Assembly (NCBI GenBank): GCA_013335665.1
Contig: JAAXVE010000012.1
Coordinates: forward strand, 1-13,229
Length of the DNA: 13,229 bases
Direction of reading: 5' to 3'
Source of the DNA: Candidatus Falkowiibacteriota bacterium
GTDB taxonomy: Bacteria; Patescibacteriota; Patescibacteriia; Patescibacteriales; GWE2-39-37
Shown here: positions 1 through 6,910 of the stretch, piece by piece
Numbering within the stretch: the first letter of the stretch is position 1
How the letters are laid out: each line of letters starts with the position of its first letter
Program-made: the position numbers and the translations under genes
Notes under the pieces: generated by a model
Told to the model about the DNA's origin: nothing
What the model saw: the letters and a program-made list of their open reading frames with translations, nothing else
The model's database searches: none

Positions 1-693
1 ATCGTGGCCGACTTGGCTAGGATGCATTCCGGTTTGCTCGTAATTTCCGGGACCCACGGTTCAGGCAAGACAACTACTGCCGCCAGTATCATAGAGCAGA
101 TCAATCAGACACAGAAAAGACGTATTATTTCTTTGGAAAAGCCGGTCGAGTATTCTTTCGTAAGCAAACAGTCGATTATTGAACAGCGGCAGATAGGGCA
201 AGATACTCCATCGTTTAAGGACGGAATCAGAATGTGCCTGGAAGAGGATGTAGACGTGGTATATGTCGGGGAGATGCATGAAGGTCTAGAAGAAGTGGTT
301 CCTCTTTTGATAGAATCGGCTTCAGGTAACTCTTTGGTCATTGTCGAAGTCAACGCGCCGAATACAATCAAGGCGGTTGATACTTTGCTCAATGGTGTTT
401 TGGCAAGTTACAAAAACGAAGAGGCAGCCAGGCACAGTTTAGCTGACGTCTTGGCAGCGGTCGTGGCACAGCGATTGTTGCCGCGTCGTGGTGGCGGTCT
501 TATCCCAGCCATCGAAGTTATGTTGGGCAATACTTCAGTTAAGTCGCTGATCCGTGAGAACAAAATCTATCAGCTTGAAAGCATTATCCAGACATCTAAG
601 AAAGATGGAATGATAAGCATGGATAAAGCTATAGAGGACTTAGTACATCTTGGCGAAGTTAAGGGCGAAGATGTGGGTATCGCAAGGGCTTAG
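1..693 (+). CDS. pilT: PilT-like type IV pilus ATPase, C-terminal part (5' truncated by window)
   Basis: Cytoplasmic secretion-type hexameric ATPase of the PilT (pilus retraction) branch. The reading frame is open through the window's left edge, so the GTG at 4 is probably internal. PilT is usually about 350 aa, so the N-terminal PAS-like domain is missing from view. Numbering from that GTG: Walker A GTHGSGKT at 16-23, Asp-box region SLEKP at 43-47, Walker B DVVYVGE at 84-90, and a PilT-type C-terminal motif SVKSLIRE at 178-185, equivalent to AIRNLIRE. That last motif supports PilT rather than PilB. Several usually conserved residues differ: the Asp box reads LEKP instead of IEDP, the second arginine of the QREVGRD segment is Gln (QRQIGQD), GEMRD reads GEMHE, and the His-box TLHT reads EVNA. 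Activity may therefore be altered. pilC follows after 67 bp. Family call firm; retraction function inferred. Confidence 0.88.
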   Translation: MVADLARMHSGLLVISGTHGSGKTTTAASIIEQINQTQKRRIISLEKPVEYSFVSKQSIIEQRQIGQDTPSFKDGIRMCLEEDVDVVYVGEMHEGLEEVVPLLIESASGNSLVIVEVNAPNTIKAVDTLLNGVLASYKNEEAARHSLADVLAAVVAQRLLPRRGGGLIPAIEVMLGNTSVKSLIRENKIYQLESIIQTSKKDGMISMDKAIEDLVHLGEVKGEDVGIARA

Positions 694-740
694 CCTCTTA
701 GTCCGAAAGCGTCGATAATAAATAAATTTCCTTTAAGAAT

Positions 741-746
741 AGGGGG
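741..746 (+). promoter_or_regulatory. Shine-Dalgarno-like site of pilC
   Basis: AGGGGG lies 14 nt before the ATG at 761. The spacing is longer than optimal. It is one of only two clear SD-like sequences placed before a gene start in this window; the other precedes the pilin. Confidence 0.45.
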
Positions 747-760
747 ATAACGATAAGTTT

Positions 761-1963
761 ATGCCAGTCTACCAATATAGGGCACAAGACAAAAATCGCA
801 ATACAGTCAATGGTTTAGTCGAAGCGCCAACCGAAGAAGCCGCAGTCGACCTGCTTAAGGATAAAAACCTTAAGGCGCTATATGTCGAGGAGGTGAAACA
901 GTCTCGCCTGAACCGCTTGCCTTTCCTTAATGCGATTAAAGTCAAAGATGTTGTTATCTTTTCGCGTCAATTTGCGGTTTTAATCTCAGCTAATGTGGCC
1001 ATGGTACAGTCGTTGAAGATTGTATCTGATCAGACGGAAAATCCCAGATTGCGCCTAGTCATTTCTGACGTGACCGACGATGTCGATGCAGGTACGCGTC
1101 TTTCCGAGGCTATGGCCAAGCATCCGAAGGTTTTTTCTAATTTTTATGTAAGTGTCATACGTTCCGGTGAGACGTCGGGAAAGTTGGAAGAGGTGTTGTC
1201 TTATTTGGCAGATGAGATGGAAAAGGATTATGACATGATGTCAAAAATCAAGGGAGCGATGATCTATCCGGCTTTCGTCATGGTCAGTTTAATCACTGTC
1301 GGTATAGTCATGATGATATTCGTCGTGCCAAAGTTGACCAGCATCCTGACTGAAACTGGCCAGGAGTTGCCTATGGCTACCAAGGCTTTGATATGGCTTT
1401 CAGCATTTTTGACTAAATATTGGTGGACCTTGGCTTTTGCTGCCGGCGCCCTTTGGTTTGGCTACAAGTCTTATGGCAAGACAACCCAGGGTAGACACAA
1501 TTTAGATAAACTTGCACTGCACATACCTGTTTTCGGTACCTTGTTGCGTCGCATTTATTTGGTGCGCTTTACCCGTTCGATGCATACTCTTATCGCTGGT
1601 GGCGTCACCATTACTAAAAGCTTGAAGATTGCAGCAGACGTGGTGGGCAACTCGGTTTATAAGCAATTGATAGAAGAGACGGTTAAAGAGGTCGAAGATG
1701 GTAATTCCATTTCAGCAGTTTTTATGCAAAGCAAGGAAGTACCGAAAATGGTCGGGCAAATGATGTCTGTAGGTGAAAAAACTGGAAAACTTGAGATCGT
1801 CCTTGAGAAGGTTACGGATTTTTATGGACGCGAAGTGTCGAATATAGTTGCAAATCTCATGACTTTGATGGAGCCTCTTATTATGGTTGTGATGGGTATG
1901 GCTGTGGCTGGTATGGTTATGGCCATCATCGTGCCTATATATAATATGTCAAGCGGTGTCTGA
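761..1963 (+). CDS. pilC: Type IV pilus inner-membrane platform protein PilC
   Basis: Polytopic inner-membrane protein of the T2SSF/GspF family that forms the platform on which PilB and PilT act during pilus assembly and retraction. At 400 aa it has normal full length. The N-terminus MPVYQYRAQDKNRNTVNG is the standard PilC/GspF opening. Two T2SSF domains are visible, at about residues 65-190 and 270-392. The repeated motif at their centres is recognisable as SGETSGKLEEVLSYLADEME (about 130-150) and VGEKTGKLEIVLEKVTDFYG (about 341-360). Three hydrophobic helices are seen, near 167-192, 219-236 and 370-394. The ATG at 761 is chosen because the protein start matches the family exactly and an SD-like AGGGGG precedes it. 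It lies between the PilT-like ATPase and the pilin, the usual order of T4P core genes in this lineage. It ends with TGA, which shows TGA is a stop here. Confidence 0.96.
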   Translation: MPVYQYRAQDKNRNTVNGLVEAPTEEAAVDLLKDKNLKALYVEEVKQSRLNRLPFLNAIKVKDVVIFSRQFAVLISANVAMVQSLKIVSDQTENPRLRLVISDVTDDVDAGTRLSEAMAKHPKVFSNFYVSVIRSGETSGKLEEVLSYLADEMEKDYDMMSKIKGAMIYPAFVMVSLITVGIVMMIFVVPKLTSILTETGQELPMATKALIWLSAFLTKYWWTLAFAAGALWFGYKSYGKTTQGRHNLDKLALHIPVFGTLLRRIYLVRFTRSMHTLIAGGVTITKSLKIAADVVGNSVYKQLIEETVKEVEDGNSISAVFMQSKEVPKMVGQMMSVGEKTGKLEIVLEKVTDFYGREVSNIVANLMTLMEPLIMVVMGMAVAGMVMAIIVPIYNMSSGV

Positions 1964-1996
1964 TCAAGGCTTTTTCTATCTGTTTGTAAGATTTTG

Positions 1997-2005
1997 TGGT
2001 ATAAT
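1997..2005 (+). promoter_or_regulatory. Pilin promoter (extended -10)
   Basis: TGGTATAAT is a perfect consensus -10 hexamer (2000-2005) preceded by the TGn extension. A good -35 is not visible: about 17 bp upstream the sequence is only TATCTG at 1977-1982, which is typical for extended -10 promoters. The expected start is near 2012, giving a leader of about 83 nt before the pilin ATG. It lies in the 131-bp gap after pilC and would give the pilin its own transcription, separate from pilT-pilC. Confidence 0.6.
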
Positions 2006-2010
2006 GTGGA

Positions 2011-2073
2011 TAAGTTGTTATTAACTTACTAATCCTTTTTATCTTAAGATTGTTAGCAGTTTTGAGATAAAAA
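2011..2073 (+). promoter_or_regulatory. Two hairpins in the pilin 5' leader
   Basis: The predicted leader contains TAAGTT (2011-2016) pairing with AACTTA (2023-2028) around a 6-nt loop. It then contains TTTTTATCTTAAG (2036-2048) pairing with 2061-2073 (core AGATAAAAA at 2065-2073) over 13 bp, including two G-T wobbles, around a 12-nt loop. Neither is followed by a T-tract on this strand, so they are not terminators. A 5' structure just ahead of the ribosome site could stabilise an abundant pilin mRNA; that role is inference. Confidence 0.4.
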
Positions 2074-2081
2074 ACAAGGGA

Positions 2082-2090
2082 AGGGGGTGA
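2082..2090 (+). promoter_or_regulatory. Strong Shine-Dalgarno site of the pilin
   Basis: AGGGGGTGA differs at one base from the ideal anti-SD complement AGGAGGTGA and lies 4 nt before the ATG at 2095. It fixes the pilin start and is the strongest ribosome site placed before a gene here, as expected for a major structural subunit. Confidence 0.75.
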
Positions 2091-2094
2091 ATAA

Positions 2095-2559
2095 ATGAAA
2101 AAGAATCAAAAAGGTTTTACATTGATTGAGTTGTTGGTGGTTATCGCCATCATCGGTGTCTTATCAACCTTGGCTGTGGTTTCTTTGAATAACGCCCGTC
2201 AGAAGTCTCGCGACTCCAAACGTGTCGGTGATGTCAAACAGATCCAAAACGCTTTAGAGTTGTATTATAACGATGCTAACGGTTATCCGGAAAGAGCTGA
2301 TGTCGCTGCCGGAGCTCCTATCGCTTTCAATGGCACGACTTACATGGCCATCGTTCCGACCGCCCCAAGCCAAGTGGATAACACTGCTTGCACGGGTAAT
2401 ACGACCTATCTTTACAACACTGTCGGTAACGTCGGTGCAGATTCTCAGGGTAATAATACCGTTTACACGACTTACTTGCTTACTTATTGCTTAGGTTCAG
2501 CAACTGGTGGCTTGTCTGAAGGTCTTCACACAGCACAGCCAGGCGGCATGACCCAGTAA
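2095..2559 (+). CDS. Type IV prepilin (class III signal, probable major pilin)
   Basis: Structural pilin subunit, 154 aa. The leader MKKNQKG is cut after Gly7 by prepilin peptidase, leaving mature F1-T-L-I-E5. The conserved Glu5 and the hydrophobic helix (residues 8-31) provide membrane storage and filament packing. The region 32-60 (NNARQKSRDSKRVGDVKQIQ) is the usual amphipathic continuation. The C-terminal globular part is rich in Thr, Asn and Gly and carries two cysteines, C99 and C132, that could form a disulfide-closed loop. The strong SD, dedicated promoter and terminator indicate high independent expression, so this is probably the major pilin. The enzyme that should process it is encoded at 11761-12591, and a Wzy_C-family protein follows immediately. 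Thr/Ser/Asn-rich surface segments would be possible glycan sites, but no site can be assigned from sequence. A pseudopilin role cannot be excluded. Confidence 0.93.
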   Translation: MKKNQKGFTLIELLVVIAIIGVLSTLAVVSLNNARQKSRDSKRVGDVKQIQNALELYYNDANGYPERADVAAGAPIAFNGTTYMAIVPTAPSQVDNTACTGNTTYLYNTVGNVGADSQGNNTVYTTYLLTYCLGSATGGLSEGLHTAQPGGMTQ

Positions 2560-2593
2560 TAGAATTCTTAATGGATCCAATTAAGGATTTTAC

Positions 2594-2631
2594 ATAAATA
2601 GAGGCGGAATTTCGCCTCTATTTATTTTTTT
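2594..2631 (+). terminator. Intrinsic terminator after the pilin
   Basis: A perfect 13-bp stem (2594-2606 with 2613-2625) has a 6-nt loop GAATTT and is followed by a T-rich run to 2631. The GC-rich loop-proximal half (GAGGCG/CGCCTC) and the U-tract are classical. A smaller hairpin, CTTAAT (2567-2572) with ATTAAG (2580-2585), lies just upstream in the 3' UTR. The terminator separates pilin transcription from the glycan cassette. Confidence 0.88.
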
Positions 2632-2654
2632 CTCATTCCAGGCTAGTATTACGA

Positions 2655-2660
2655 TATAAA
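2655..2660 (+). promoter_or_regulatory. Putative -10 of the glycan-cassette promoter
   Basis: TATAAA lies 7 nt before the ATG at 2668, directly downstream of the pilin terminator. No SD is visible between them and the -35 region is weak. A start 7 nt after this hexamer would fall on or next to the ATG, suggesting a leaderless or nearly leaderless mRNA. A promoter is needed somewhere here because the terminator isolates the cassette. Confidence 0.4.
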
Positions 2661-2667
2661 ATCATAC

Positions 2668-4980
2668 ATGGTAAGAAAAATCCTCAATAATATCGATTTC
2701 TGGCTTCTGGCAGCTTTCATGGCATTGCTGCCGATTTATTTCATGCCAGCCGGCTTGTCGAACCACATCGGTTTTGTGGTGAATTTGGCTGTGGACAGGG
2801 TGGTGCTTCTGAAAATTTTCGTGTCTACTATATCTTTGATCGTACTGTCTAGGGTTATTTATGAAAGAAAGATAAGGTTAGGCGTAAGCCCCAAGAAGCT
2901 CCTGGTATTTTTGCCTTTCTTTTTCGCGGTAATGATCGCAACGCTTTTTTCGATAGATAAGCAGTCGAGCCTTTATGGCTTTTACTGGCGCCAGATGGGA
3001 ATGATAACGCAACTTTTCTTTTTAGCGTTGATTTTGCTTTTTTTCCTGATAATCAACACCAGGGAGCGTCTTGAAAAAATGATGTCAGTCGTCGCATTTT
3101 CAAGTTTTTTTGTTGCGGTTTATGCAATTTTCCAATGGTCAGGCATTGATTTTCTGAATTTGCAAAAGATTCCAGATACAAGGTCATCATCGACTTTGGG
3201 ACAGCCAGTCTTTCTGGGAAACTTCTTAGTGCTAACCTTGCTGCCTGCAATTTATAAAGCAATAAAGTCGGAAAAATTTTATCAAAGGACAGGGTTTGCC
3301 CTGATTGCGGTTGTGCAATTTTGGGCCTTGGTAACAACATACTCGCGCGGCGCCTGGCTGGGAGCCGGTTTCGCTGTATTGCTTTTACTTTCATATAATG
3401 TCGTGGGAAAGAAAAATTATTTTCCAGTAAAAAAGTTATTAATAACAGTGCTAATAATTTTCTCGTTCTTTTCGCTTGTCGTTGCCAAGAACCCAGACTT
3501 TTTCAAATACAAAGAAGGGCGGGGGCCTCTTTTTTTGCAAAGAATACTCTCTAGCTTTGATTTTAGTGGCGGTTCAACTTCATTAAGGCTCAGCTATTGG
3601 AAAGGGGCATTGGAACTTATTAAGAAAAATCCGCTTATAGGAACAGGGCCGGAAACCCAGCATATATTATTTTTAGATTTTTTTTCCCCATCGTGGGCAG
3701 AGAAAGAAGATGTAAATTCGTTGTCTGATCGGGCCCATAATGAATTTCTTGATATCACTCTTAATGCGGGTGTGTTGGGCATATGCTCTTATCTATTGTT
3801 CTTGTTGATGGTTATCCTTATTATCGCAAAAACTTGGAGCAGAAAGCATGTAGAAGAAAAAAAAGACTGGCTGATTCCTGTTCTTTGCGCAGCCTTGCTC
3901 GGGTATTGGGTAGAGGTATTTTTCAGTTTTTCCATAATTGAAACGAATGCGCTTTTTTGGTTTTATCTTTATGCTTTGATTTTGGCATTCGATCCGGCAG
4001 CCGTCGAATATAATCTGCAAGCCTTGCGTCGTTTCAGATTCGTAAGCTATTTTGCCTTAATTGTTTTTCTTTTGGTTTATGTCGACTTGGTTTGGGGTAG
4101 TGTAAATTGCGTAAGGGCCGACTTTGAATATGCAAGAGCTCGCTCAAGAGCGGACAATAACTCCAGAGTATCAACATATAATCATTATTTTAAAGCGATT
4201 GACTACAATCCTAATGAGGAATTTTATCGCAACTCATATATTATTGACCTCATTTCGTCTAACCCGGAATTATTGTCCTTAGGCGAAGGTGACGAGGGAA
4301 AGATTACGAACCTTAATCTGGCAAAGCAGATCCTGGATCTTGATCAAGGGTTGCAACCGAATTATTACAGGTCGTTGCGCAAAGCGGTGGTATTCTCAGC
4401 TTTTTCTAATAGCGGGGATAAGCAGATGGGCAAAACGGCTGAAGAGTCTTTCTTAGAACTGATTAAGCGATACCCAAACATGCCAGAGCCTTACTATCAG
4501 CTCGGGCGCCTTTATAAAAGCGAAAAAAAACTAGAACAAGCAGCAAGTTCTGTCAAAAGCATTTTTCCGTTATTACCACCATTGGACAGTGACAAGATGA
4601 ATGAAGAGCATCGTCAGAAATTGAAGGTTTATCTAGCTCAAAGATATTTGTTCCTTGGTGACGTATATGCAGAACTTGGCGACCTTCAAGAAAGCAATAA
4701 ATATATGTTCATGGTGTTGGAAAGCAGCCCTTATTTCGTGCCAGCTTACGAAAAGATTGGCTGGAATTATTACAAACTAAAGAATTACGAATTGGCGATA
4801 AAATATTACAAGAGGGCATTTAAGATGAATCCAAAAGAATACAGGCTGGCATTGCAGCTGGGAAAAATATATTTATCCAAAGGAGACAAGGCCAGTTCTT
4901 TGCCTTATTTCAAAACTGCGCTATCTTTAAATAAGGGGGATAAGGAGTTGGAAAAATTAATCAATGATATTCCGAAGTAA
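2668..4980 (+). CDS. Wzy_C-family O-antigen ligase/oligosaccharyltransferase with C-terminal TPR domain
   Basis: Polytopic membrane protein, 770 aa. Hydrophobic segments occupy residues 11-27, 46-62, 78-94, 112-129, 138-155, 181-196, 208-224, 230-243, 256-273, 365-388, 402-420, 424-441 and 459-476. The motif YSRGAWLG (225-232) and a large loop at about 272-365 with NPLIGTGPE (321-329) and RAHNEFLDI (355-363) are the Wzy_C (PF04932) signature. The family includes WaaL ligases, Wzy polymerases and PglL/PilO protein-glycosylating enzymes, which transfer lipid-linked glycans on the outer face of the membrane. The soluble tail, 480-770, has TPR-like repeats at about 604-635, 655-690, 691-724 and 725-757. 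It should lie outside the membrane and may bind the acceptor. Sequence alone does not separate ligase from oligosaccharyltransferase; its place next to the pilin makes pilin glycosylation a reasonable hypothesis. It contains three 8-nt homopolymers, at 3678, 3857 and 4523. Confidence 0.85.
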   Translation: MVRKILNNIDFWLLAAFMALLPIYFMPAGLSNHIGFVVNLAVDRVVLLKIFVSTISLIVLSRVIYERKIRLGVSPKKLLVFLPFFFAVMIATLFSIDKQSSLYGFYWRQMGMITQLFFLALILLFFLIINTRERLEKMMSVVAFSSFFVAVYAIFQWSGIDFLNLQKIPDTRSSSTLGQPVFLGNFLVLTLLPAIYKAIKSEKFYQRTGFALIAVVQFWALVTTYSRGAWLGAGFAVLLLLSYNVVGKKNYFPVKKLLITVLIIFSFFSLVVAKNPDFFKYKEGRGPLFLQRILSSFDFSGGSTSLRLSYWKGALELIKKNPLIGTGPETQHILFLDFFSPSWAEKEDVNSLSDRAHNEFLDITLNAGVLGICSYLLFLLMVILIIAKTWSRKHVEEKKDWLIPVLCAALLGYWVEVFFSFSIIETNALFWFYLYALILAFDPAAVEYNLQALRRFRFVSYFALIVFLLVYVDLVWGSVNCVRADFEYARARSRADNNSRVSTYNHYFKAIDYNPNEEFYRNSYIIDLISSNPELLSLGEGDEGKITNLNLAKQILDLDQGLQPNYYRSLRKAVVFSAFSNSGDKQMGKTAEESFLELIKRYPNMPEPYYQLGRLYKSEKKLEQAASSVKSIFPLLPPLDSDKMNEEHRQKLKVYLAQRYLFLGDVYAELGDLQESNKYMFMVLESSPYFVPAYEKIGWNYYKLKNYELAIKYYKRAFKMNPKEYRLALQLGKIYLSKGDKASSLPYFKTALSLNKGDKELEKLINDIPK

Positions 4981-4983
4981 GTT

Positions 4984-6183
4984 ATGTTTTTTCCTGAATC
5001 AATCAAATCTATAAAGTCTGGAGACAGAGTCTTGGAAGTTGGGCCGGGCGCCAGCCCCTATAAACGGGCCGACATTTATTTGGAAAAGATATACGACAAC
5101 GAAGCAGAAGAATACGCTCAGAAGGCATACAATAAACATGAAACGAGTAAGAAAAATACGGTTTATTATAATGGCGGAATTTTTCCTTTTGCGGACAAGG
5201 AGTTTGATTATGTTGTATGCTCTCATGTAATTGAGCACATTCCTGCTTCTGAGCTGCCTCTCTTCATGAGCGAGCTGTCCAGAGTGGCTAAACGGGGCTA
5301 TATCGAGTTTCCAAACGTCTTTTACGAGCTTGTAAACTTTCAGCCGGTCCACCTGTGGTTAATGAATTACAAGAATGGGGAAATCTTGTTTCTGGATAAA
5401 GAAGCTTTTAAGTCCAGCCGCGTACATGAGATTTTTAGAGAGATGGTTTATGGCGCCGACACATATCTTTATAAATCTTTCTTAAGGTATAAAGAGGCGT
5501 TTTTTTGCGGCTTCGAGTGGTCTGAAGAAATCAGGTTTCGGCTGGTAGGCGGTTTCGACGAGTTAGTAACTGATCAGGATCGGAATAGGATTAAAAAAAT
5601 CTTCGCTTTCAAGCCTTCTTTTGCAAGACGCGCGTCCGTCAGCCTTATACAGATAAAGATAAGGGCAGGTAATTTTTTAAAAAAAGCAAAGGCTTATGCC
5701 GGAGGTGATAAGTGCCTTATTCATAAAACCGCGATTCTGGAAAACAGAGCCCTGATTACAGTAGGCAAGGGAACAGAGATAAAGGAAAACGTCATAATTA
5801 AGACTTACGACAATCCGGTGACACTCGGCGAAAATGTACAGCTTAACCCTTTTACTGTTATCTATGGCGGTAGTGGAGTTATCGTCGGAAATAATGTAAT
5901 GATCGCGCCCCACTGTGCGATAGCAGCAGGCAATCATGATTACAAACAGAAAGATCTACCTATGAGATTTGCGCCAAGCATCAGCCGTGGTCCGATAGTG
6001 ATTGAAGACGATGTCTGGATAGCAGCGAATTGCACTATTACGGACGGAGTAACGATAGGTCGAGGCGCTGTTGTGGCAGCTAATAGTGTGGTCAACAAGA
6101 ATGTAGAACCTTTTACGGTTGTCGGAGGTGTCCCGGCGAGATTTATTTCTAATCGCTTCGAGCGACAAGTAAAAAATGATTAA
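4984..6183 (+). CDS. Class I SAM methyltransferase fused to a hexapeptide-repeat acetyltransferase
   Basis: Two-domain protein, 399 aa. Residues 1 to about 215 are a class I SAM-dependent methyltransferase: motif I VLEVGPGASPY at 16-26 and FDYVVCSHVIEHI at 74-86. Residues about 243-390 are a left-handed beta-helix acyltransferase (maltose/galactoside O-acetyltransferase type). It shows imperfect hexapeptide repeats (ITVGKGTEIKENV, VTLGENVQLNPF, VIVGNNVMIAPH), a candidate catalytic His in NHDY (H318), and the closing segment VVGGVPARF at 379-387. It may O-methylate and O-acetylate a sugar or lipid-linked glycan; substrates are unknown. The gene starts 3 nt after the Wzy_C gene with no SD, and its end overlaps the next gene by 8 nt. 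The domain joint carries T6A7 (5673-5685) and an SD-like GGAGGTGAT (5701-5709), so the fusion could be recent, frameshift-regulated or an artefact. Domain calls are secure; function is inferred. Confidence 0.85.
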   Translation: MFFPESIKSIKSGDRVLEVGPGASPYKRADIYLEKIYDNEAEEYAQKAYNKHETSKKNTVYYNGGIFPFADKEFDYVVCSHVIEHIPASELPLFMSELSRVAKRGYIEFPNVFYELVNFQPVHLWLMNYKNGEILFLDKEAFKSSRVHEIFREMVYGADTYLYKSFLRYKEAFFCGFEWSEEIRFRLVGGFDELVTDQDRNRIKKIFAFKPSFARRASVSLIQIKIRAGNFLKKAKAYAGGDKCLIHKTAILENRALITVGKGTEIKENVIIKTYDNPVTLGENVQLNPFTVIYGGSGVIVGNNVMIAPHCAIAAGNHDYKQKDLPMRFAPSISRGPIVIEDDVWIAANCTITDGVTIGRGAVVAANSVVNKNVEPFTVVGGVPARFISNRFERQVKND

Positions 6184-6910
6184 GAAAATTAAAAGTAAAA
6201 TTAATTATGGCCCCCTTAACAAGCTTAATAGGGAGAAGTGGTTGGAGTTGTCATTGAAACAACTGCCATCCGGCTCTAAAATATTGGATGCTGGTGCCGG
6301 AGAGTTGCAGTATCAAAGGTTTTGCAAACACCTTGATTATACAAGCCAGGATTTTGGGGGGTATGATGGCCATGGTAACGGCGATGCATTGCAAGAGGGT
6401 ACGTGGGACAATGACCGACTCGATATCGTTTCTGATATTACCAATATTCCTGTCAATGACAATACTTTCGATGCAGTAATGTGCATCGAGGTTTTTGAGC
6501 ATATAAAAGATCCAGCTAGTGCCATTAAAGAGTTTTTCAGGATACTGAAGCCTGGAGGCACGCTTATACTCACCGCCCCAGTTAACTCTTTGACGCACTT
6601 CGCGCCTTATTATTTTTATTCAGGCTTCAGTCGTTATTGGTATGAGCACTATTTGTCAGAAGCCGGTTTTGAAATCAAAGAGCTTATTCCGAATGGAAAT
6701 TATTTTGAATATTTGGCACAAGAGATGGCGAGGGCTACAAGCATTTCAAGGAATTATGCAAAAACCAGTGCGGTAGTCAGAGGTCTTTTTTTTGTAACTA
6801 TAATACCCGCATTGTTAATGTTGTTACTTATAAACAGAAAGAATTCTGGTTCAGAAAATTTAACCTGCTTCGGATACCAGATCGTAGCGGCTAAAAAACA
6901 ATCAAAATGA
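6176..6910 (+). CDS. Class I SAM-dependent methyltransferase
   Basis: Methyltransferase of the Methyltransf_11/25 type, 244 aa. Motif I is ILDAGAG (36-42), followed by the acidic-motif region FDAVMCIEVFEHI (98-110) and LKPGGTLILTAP (124-135). The C-terminus holds a strongly hydrophobic stretch, GLFFVTIIPALLMLLLIN (about 203-220), which could dock the enzyme on the inner membrane near lipid-linked glycans. The ATG at 6176 overlaps the preceding gene by 8 nt, and the stop overlaps the next start as ATGA (6907-6910). No SD is visible, so translation is probably coupled. A T8 tract lies at 6786-6793 inside the hydrophobic segment. In this setting it probably methylates a sugar hydroxyl or carboxyl, but the substrate cannot be read from the sequence. 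Confidence 0.86.
   Translation: MIKKIKSKINYGPLNKLNREKWLELSLKQLPSGSKILDAGAGELQYQRFCKHLDYTSQDFGGYDGHGNGDALQEGTWDNDRLDIVSDITNIPVNDNTFDAVMCIEVFEHIKDPASAIKEFFRILKPGGTLILTAPVNSLTHFAPYYFYSGFSRYWYEHYLSEAGFEIKELIPNGNYFEYLAQEMARATSISRNYAKTSAVVRGLFFVTIIPALLMLLLINRKNSGSENLTCFGYQIVAAKKQSK

Noticed and set aside
1940..1945. TATAAT at the end of pilC as a promoter
   Set aside because: It is within the pilC coding sequence (codons for Tyr-Asn and flanks), lacks an extended -10 and has a poor -35; the site at 1997-2005 is much better.
2273..2494. 73-codon frame inside the pilin in another frame
   Set aside because: Overlaps the pilin fully and has no supporting ribosome site or motif.
5677..5937. Minus-strand frame under the acetyltransferase domain (86 codons)
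   Set aside because: Shadow of the hexapeptide-repeat coding region with no family features.
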